DNA from: Bacillota bacterium
GTDB taxonomy: Bacteria > Bacillota > Clostridia > Oscillospirales > Ruminococcaceae
Assembly (NCBI GenBank): GCA_023388515.1
Contig: JAEWGD010000013.1
Location: 1 to 10,058 of the forward strand
Direction of reading: 5' to 3'
DNA: 10,058 nt
Shown here: piece after piece, positions 6,490 through 10,058 of the stretch
Numbering within the stretch: position 1 is the stretch's first letter
Layout: every line of letters begins with the position of its first letter
Program-made: the position numbers and the translations under genes
Notes under the pieces: model-generated
What the model was told of the DNA's origin: nothing
What the model saw: the letters and a program-made list of their open reading frames with translations, nothing else
Databases searched by the model: none

Positions 6490-8364
6490 TTAATTATTAG
6501 CATTAGCTCTTGACTTGCAAAGCTCGTTCAAACCCTCTTTAGTGAGTGGCTTGCCCCATAAAAACCCTTGTATACAGTCGCAGTTATGAAGTTTTAGGTA
6601 ATCAAGCTGTTCTTCATTTTCAACACCCTCAGCAACAACGTCAATATTCATTTGATGAACAAGAGAAATTACTGGTCCAACAATTTGCTTGCTTTCATTG
6701 CTACTATTTATATTATCAATAAAGCTTTTATCAATCTTCAGCGTGTCTATCGGTAACATTTGCAGATAGCTTAAAGAAGAATAGCCTGTCCCGAAGTCGT
6801 CTAGTGCAATTTTAATTCCCATGTCTTTAAGCTTATTCAGTATATCAATTACATAATTCATAGAGGAAATGAAAACTGATTCTGTAATCTCAAATTCAAG
6901 AAAATTTGGAGGGAATTTTGTTTGGGCAAGTATAGATTTAACCATATCCAAAAACGATGCGTCCATAATCTGAACAGAGGATATATTAACAGACAAGATA
7001 ATATCACATTCTCGCTTGCTTTTCAATTCCATAAACTGAGTGCAAGCTGTTTTCAAAATCCATTCACCTAAAGGAATTATATATTTAGTTTCCTCAGCAA
7101 TCGGAATGAAGTCCAATGGGTTCACAACACCAAGTTCAGCAGACTTCCACCTCACAAGAGCTTCACAACCTCTCAAGCATTTATCCGAATTATATTGTGG
7201 CTGAAAAACAAGGAACATCTCATCTTTTTGTATCGCAGACATCATCTTATTTTCAAACTCCATACGCTTAGTAATTTCTTCATTCATCTCCTTTGAGAAA
7301 CGAATAATGCTGTTTTTACCAAGCTCTTTAGCCTTATACATGGCAGTATCAGCACATTTTAAAAGGTCTATGGAATTATTTCCATCATCAGGAAAAACAG
7401 CAACACCAAAGCTTGCAGTTATAGTGAATTCGGATTTTTCAATGAGGAATGGCTGTTCAATCACATTTTTTAAGGCTTCTAAATAATTAAACATTTCATC
7501 TTCCGACAAGGATTGTTGAATAATTAAAGCAAATTCATCACCGCCCAAACGACCGAGCATATCATTTGCATTAATTAAAGTCTTCATTCTTGATGTTACA
7601 GATTGAAGGAGTAAATCACCAGCATGATGCCCCATTGTGTCATTCACCCTTTTAAAATTATCTAAATCAATGAAAACCACTGATAGATGAGTAGGATTTT
7701 CTTTGGCTCTATCTATGAGGTAATTAAGTCTGCTAATTACCATTTTTCTATTTGGAAGATTGGTTAATATATCATAGAAAGCAAGATGATTGAGCTTTTT
7801 CTCATTTTCCATCATAATATTATTATAGTCAACCAGAGTTTTATTTTTTCTTGAAAGCTCCTCTTTAGCTAATTCTACATCATTATAAAGCCTGATTAAT
7901 TCTTGATTTTGCCGAGCCTCCTCCTTGTATTTGGTATGAGCCTTTTGGTAGTAGTAGTATATAATCGTAATGATGAAACAACTTATTAAAGGCATAATAA
8001 TACCTGGTGCTGAGTCAATATTCCCAACTATTAAAAACCCACGAGTGGCGGAAATTGCAACAATTGTATTCAAAATAAAAGCAGTAATATACCCTTTTTT
8101 CATAAAGTCTAAAACCAATTTAATTGAAATAACATTCAATAATTGTGCAATAACACCAACAAGAGCAGAACGACTGATAGAAATATTATTATAGGTTAGT
8201 GTTACAAACTCTTTATTGCTTGACATTGTAGAGAGAGTAAACTGTATAAATACAAATAAAAAAATGAGAACTATATATCTTAAATTCGCCCAAATTTTAT
8301 TCTTAGGGACAGTCATTTGCTTATTCAAATGCTTATCAACAAAGCTTACTTTATCTTCTTTCAA
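6490..8364 (-). CDS. Membrane GGDEF-EAL cyclic-di-GMP turnover protein
   Basis: A 624-residue protein that should make and/or degrade cyclic-di-GMP at the inner face of the membrane. About four hydrophobic segments (roughly 28-46, 66-86, 92-114, 118-138) form an uncharacterised membrane sensor. A charged coiled-coil linker follows (about 141-192). The diguanylate cyclase domain (about 193-357) has FIDLDNFKRVND and an intact GGDEF (274-278). The EAL domain (about 370-617) has EALVRW (401-406), SVNIS, FEITES, ALDDFGTGYSS with Asp522/Asp523, LKIDKSF, AEGVE (Glu579) and CIQGF. All the catalytic EAL residues I can check are present, so both activities look possible. The RxxD inhibitory site five residues before GGDEF reads NAND (265-268), so product inhibition is probably weakened. 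The start is TTG (8362-8364) behind GGGGGG (8372-8377), seven bases away; the next in-frame Met is residue 17. Confidence 0.93.
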   Translation of the reverse strand: MKEDKVSFVDKHLNKQMTVPKNKIWANLRYIVLIFLFVFIQFTLSTMSSNKEFVTLTYNNISISRSALVGVIAQLLNVISIKLVLDFMKKGYITAFILNTIVAISATRGFLIVGNIDSAPGIIMPLISCFIITIIYYYYQKAHTKYKEEARQNQELIRLYNDVELAKEELSRKNKTLVDYNNIMMENEKKLNHLAFYDILTNLPNRKMVISRLNYLIDRAKENPTHLSVVFIDLDNFKRVNDTMGHHAGDLLLQSVTSRMKTLINANDMLGRLGGDEFALIIQQSLSEDEMFNYLEALKNVIEQPFLIEKSEFTITASFGVAVFPDDGNNSIDLLKCADTAMYKAKELGKNSIIRFSKEMNEEITKRMEFENKMMSAIQKDEMFLVFQPQYNSDKCLRGCEALVRWKSAELGVVNPLDFIPIAEETKYIIPLGEWILKTACTQFMELKSKRECDIILSVNISSVQIMDASFLDMVKSILAQTKFPPNFLEFEITESVFISSMNYVIDILNKLKDMGIKIALDDFGTGYSSLSYLQMLPIDTLKIDKSFIDNINSSNESKQIVGPVISLVHQMNIDVVAEGVENEEQLDYLKLHNCDCIQGFLWGKPLTKEGLNELCKSRANANN

Positions 8365-8405
8365 TATTATTCCCCCCTATCTTCTAAAAAGTACAAATAT
8401 TATTA

Positions 8406-8435
8406 ATTATATAACATTAAGGGGGCTTATGTCAA
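8406..8435 (-). promoter_or_regulatory. Sigma-A promoter of the GGDEF-EAL gene
   Basis: On the minus strand a perfect TTGACA (8430-8435) and a perfect TATAAT (8406-8411) are separated by 18 bases. The transcript would start near 8399, giving a leader of about 35 bases before the TTG start. Confidence 0.75.
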
Positions 8436-8547
8436 ACGATGTTGAAAGATTTAACAAAATGTTTATAAATTTTTCTTCTTGTAAGAAATAAATCAATCAA
8501 AATTAAGGTTTTTCACAATAATATTCCAATAAAAAACAAATAAGTCC

Positions 8548-8576
8548 TTGCAAAAGGAAGGGAAAGATGATATAAT
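8548..8576 (+). promoter_or_regulatory. Sigma-A promoter of the pan operon (extended -10)
   Basis: TTGCAA (8548-8553) and TATAAT (8571-8576) are separated by 17 bases, with TGA directly before the -10, giving an extended TGnTATAAT. The transcript would start near 8583, about 33 bases before the panB ATG. The promoter is intact although panB and panD are broken. Confidence 0.8.
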
Positions 8577-8615
8577 AGAAAAAGATTTATAGAAGGGTTT
8601 AATAGGATTTTATTG

Positions 8616-8933
8616 ATGAAAAATACAACTACTACAATTATAAAGCAAAAGAAAGACAAGGATAAAATAACAATGCTTAAGGCATATGATTATTCCACTG
8701 CAAAGCTTATGGATAATTCGGGTGCTGGCTGTGATGGACAAGTTCTTGTGTATCAGGATATGCTTGGTATGTTTTCTGACTTTACACCTAAATTTGCGAA
8801 AAGGTTTGTAGATGTGGGAAATATTATGACAAAGCCATTTAAGCAATATATCGCTGAAATAAAGGCGGTAACATTCCCGTCCGATGAGCATACATTTGAT
8901 ATAGCAGATGAAATTATAGATAAGTTGTACTGA
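8616..8933 (+). pseudogene. panB: panB, internally deleted (ketopantoate hydroxymethyltransferase remnant)
   Basis: Full-length PanB (about 265-280 residues) adds a hydroxymethyl group from methylene-tetrahydrofolate to 2-oxoisovalerate, the first step to pantoate. This frame encodes only 105 residues. Residues 1-37 (MKNTTTTIIKQ, ITMLKAYDYSTAKLMDNSGA) match the PanB N terminus, and residues 37-105 (GAGCDGQVLVYQDMLGMFSD to FPSDEHTFDIADEIIDKLY) match its C terminus. About 170 residues between them are missing without a frame change. Lost are the GDS metal-site Asp, DLPF Asp, VKIEGG Lys/Glu and LECVP Glu (E. coli Asp45, Asp84, Lys112, Glu181), so the product cannot be an active enzyme. The junction lies at 8721-8728, GGTGCTGG. 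The ATG at 8616 is preceded eight bases upstream by AGGA; an in-frame TTG lies at 8613. panC follows 19 bases after the stop. Confidence 0.9.
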
Positions 8934-8952
8934 GTTTAAGAAAGGGGTTAAA

Positions 8953-9789
8953 ATGAAAATAGTAAAAACAATCAGCGAATTGAGAAATATTGTTAAGTCT
9001 TGGAAATCGCAAGGGTTTAGTGTTGGTCTTGTGCCAACTATGGGTTATCTGCATGAGGGACATCAAAGCCTTATTAAAGCTGCATTGGAAAATGACAGAG
9101 TTATTGTCAGCGTTTTTGTTAACCCAATGCAGTTTGCACCAAATGAGGATTTAGTGAGCTATCCGAGAGATATGCAAAGGGATTGCAGTATCTGTGAGGA
9201 AAGTGGTGTTAATATTGTCTTTGCTCCAGAGGCAGATGAGATGTATGAAGAAGGATTTTGTTCGTACGTTGGTATGTCTGTTTTAACTGAAGCTTTATGT
9301 GGCATGAGTAGACCTGAATATTTTAGAGGATTTTGCACAGTCGTTACAAAGCTATTTAATATAACAACGCCAGATAAGGCATATTTCGGGCAGAAGGACG
9401 CTCAACAGCTTGCAGTAGTAAAACGTATGGTTAAGGATTTGAATATGAATGTAACCATTGTTAGCTGTGCAATAGTTCGTGAGGAGGACGGGCTTGCTAT
9501 AAGTTCAAGAAACACTTATCTTAATACAGAGGAACGCAGGTCGGCGTTGATTCTAAGTAAAACTATAAGGCTTGCTCAAGGTTTGGTTCAGGCTGGCGAA
9601 AAAGGTGCAGAGGTTATTATAAAAGCAATGCGAGAGAATATCGCAACAGAACCTCTTGCAAGGGTGGATTATGTTGAAATAGTTGATGCAAATACGATAC
9701 AAAGAGTGGATACAATTGATGGGCAAGTGTTGGTTGCAATTTCCGTTTATATCAGGAAAACAAGGCTTATTGATAATTTTACAACTTGA
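8953..9789 (+). CDS. panC: Pantothenate synthetase (pantoate-beta-alanine ligase)
   Basis: PanC condenses pantoate and beta-alanine using ATP, through a pantoyl-adenylate, to give pantothenate, the coenzyme A precursor, in the cytoplasm. The 278-residue product is complete and of normal length (E. coli 283). It shows VPTMGYLHEGHQSLI with the HxGH motif (residues 34-37), VFVNPMQFAPNEDL (54-67), PEYFRGFCTVVTKLFN (121-136), AYFGQKDAQQ (143-152), and REEDGLAISSRN (176-187), the KMSKS-like ATP-binding loop. All the usual substrate-binding positions I can check are intact. The ATG has GAAAGGGG (8940-8947) five bases upstream. It lies between damaged panB and damaged panD in the standard panBCD order, so its two substrates, made through PanB and PanD, would have to come from elsewhere if the gene is still used. 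Confidence 0.96.
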   Translation: MKIVKTISELRNIVKSWKSQGFSVGLVPTMGYLHEGHQSLIKAALENDRVIVSVFVNPMQFAPNEDLVSYPRDMQRDCSICEESGVNIVFAPEADEMYEEGFCSYVGMSVLTEALCGMSRPEYFRGFCTVVTKLFNITTPDKAYFGQKDAQQLAVVKRMVKDLNMNVTIVSCAIVREEDGLAISSRNTYLNTEERRSALILSKTIRLAQGLVQAGEKGAEVIIKAMRENIATEPLARVDYVEIVDANTIQRVDTIDGQVLVAISVYIRKTRLIDNFTT

Positions 9790-9809
9790 TATACAAAAGG
9801 TGGGGAAGT

Positions 9810-9893
9810 ATGCAAATAAAAATGCTGAAAAGTAAAATACATCGTGCAACGGTTACACAGGCAAAGCAAATTCTAGACAGCATAATAATGTAA
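9810..9893 (+). pseudogene. panD: panD 5' remnant (aspartate decarboxylase, truncated)
   Basis: PanD decarboxylates aspartate to beta-alanine. It is made as a proenzyme of about 115-130 residues that cleaves itself between Gly24 and Ser25 to form the pyruvoyl cofactor. Here the frame starts at an ATG with AGGTGGGG (9798-9805) four bases upstream, 20 bases after panC. It reads MQIKMLKSKIHRATVTQA, which matches the PanD N terminus almost exactly. It then changes to KQILDSIIM and stops. The Gly-Ser cleavage site and all of the alpha chain are absent, and no reading frame after the stop resembles the rest of PanD. The break is near 9864. It could be a deletion or the left junction of an insertion sequence, whose transposase seems to begin at 10009. 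Confidence 0.82.
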
Positions 9894-9911
9894 AGCAGAA
9901 AAACTTTTAAA

Positions 9912-9933
9912 GGCTATCTCATTTGAGATAGCC
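9912..9933. repeat. Perfect 10-bp hairpin downstream of panD remnant
   Basis: GGCTATCTCA (9912-9921) and TGAGATAGCC (9924-9933) are perfect arms around TT. No T run follows on the plus strand; on the minus strand the T run is short and offset. It may be a weak terminator, part of the end of an insertion sequence, or the palindromic target of one. Confidence 0.55.
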
Positions 9934-9941
9934 TCAGCTTG

Positions 9942-9975
9942 TCGAAAAAGCCCAGCCTTCGCTGGACTTTTTCGA
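9942..9975. repeat. Hairpin with TCGAAAAAG arms, probably near the left end of an insertion sequence
   Basis: TCGAAAAAG (9942-9950) with CCAGC (9952-9956) pairs with GCTGG (9961-9965) and CTTTTTCGA (9967-9975) around a CTTC loop, with one C-A mismatch. The right arm contains the -35 element of the promoter that follows. Sequences of the type TGTCGAAAAAG are, to my recollection, common near the ends of IS1182-like elements in Clostridia, but I cannot verify the terminus here. It could insulate the transposase from read-through of the pan operon. Confidence 0.5.
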
Positions 9976-9991
9976 TATTTTGTGGTATAAT
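9963..9991 (+). promoter_or_regulatory. Promoter of the downstream transposase-like gene
   Basis: TGGACT (9963-9968, 4/6 to TTGACA) and a perfect TATAAT (9986-9991) are separated by 17 bases, with TGG directly before the -10 giving an extended -10. The -35 lies in the right arm of the hairpin at 9942-9975. Transcription would begin near 9998, about 11 bases before the ATG at 10009. Confidence 0.65.
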
Positions 9992-10008
9992 AGAGTGGGG
10001 TGAGGAAA

Positions 10009-10058
10009 ATGATAAGAAAAGCAAAAGAAGAAAGGTTACAGATGGAAATGATTTGTAT
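10009..10058 (+). CDS. Transposase N terminus, probably IS1182 family (partial)
   Basis: Only 16 codons and two bases are inside the window: MIRKAKEERLQMEMIC. The frame is open to the edge. Clostridial IS1182-family (DUF772-type) transposases commonly begin with a basic stretch of this type, M-I/L-x-K-x-x-x-E-R-x-Q-M-E-M-V/I-x-I, just ahead of a DxLVPxDHLLRKI motif that would lie outside this window. The ATG is preceded by GGGGTGAGG (9997-10005). Its own extended -10 promoter and the hairpins ahead of it fit the left end of an insertion sequence. The identification rests on a very short stretch. Confidence 0.5.
   Translation, partial: MIRKAKEERLQMEMIC

Noticed and set aside
9553..9849. 98-codon minus-strand frame opposite panC
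   Set aside because: It lies antisense to conserved panC coding sequence and has no features of its own.
1..10058. CRISPR array, toxin-antitoxin pair, phage or defence island
   Set aside because: No regular direct repeats with spacers, no paired small genes with such motifs, and no phage structural genes are visible; apart from the right-edge transposase the genes are ordinary chromosomal functions.

Overview
The window is AT-rich DNA from a low-GC Gram-positive, very probably an anaerobic spore-forming member of the Clostridia. The clues are gpr (germination protease, found only in endospore formers), a lipoprotein of the clostripain family, G-rich Shine-Dalgarno sequences, and strong TTGACA/TATAAT-type promoters. 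I cannot name a genus from this sequence.

Layout. Bases 1-480 are intergenic: two terminators, a short protein-like remnant (199-282), and the terminator of rpsT. rpsT (ribosomal protein S20, minus, 481-741) is divergent from gpr (plus, 1045-1890), which has a candidate sporulation (sigma-G/F-like) promoter. Between gpr and the convergent clostripain-like lipoprotein gene (minus, 2036-4117) lies an imperfect inverted-repeat element of about 100 bp (1914-2013). That gene and ppk1 (polyphosphate kinase, plus, 4310-6430) are transcribed divergently from two well-formed promoters within 100 bp of each other. ppk1 converges on a membrane GGDEF-EAL cyclic-di-GMP protein (minus, 6490-8364, TTG start), with a bidirectional terminator between them.

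From 8548 to the right edge is a panB-panC-panD (pantothenate) operon in decay. It has a clean promoter and normal gene order and spacing. panB is reduced to 105 codons by an in-frame internal deletion that removes the whole catalytic core. panC is complete. panD stops after 27 codons, just before its self-cleavage site. Immediately downstream are two tandem hairpins, a promoter, and the first 16 codons of what looks like an IS1182-family transposase, so an insertion sequence may be involved in the loss of panD.

I see no CRISPR array, tRNA, rRNA or defence system, and no convincing undescribed multi-gene system. The most interesting signal is the pantothenate operon with both ends broken around an intact panC. 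Next are the inverted-repeat element after gpr and the unusual acidic/aromatic C-terminal half of the clostripain-like lipoprotein.
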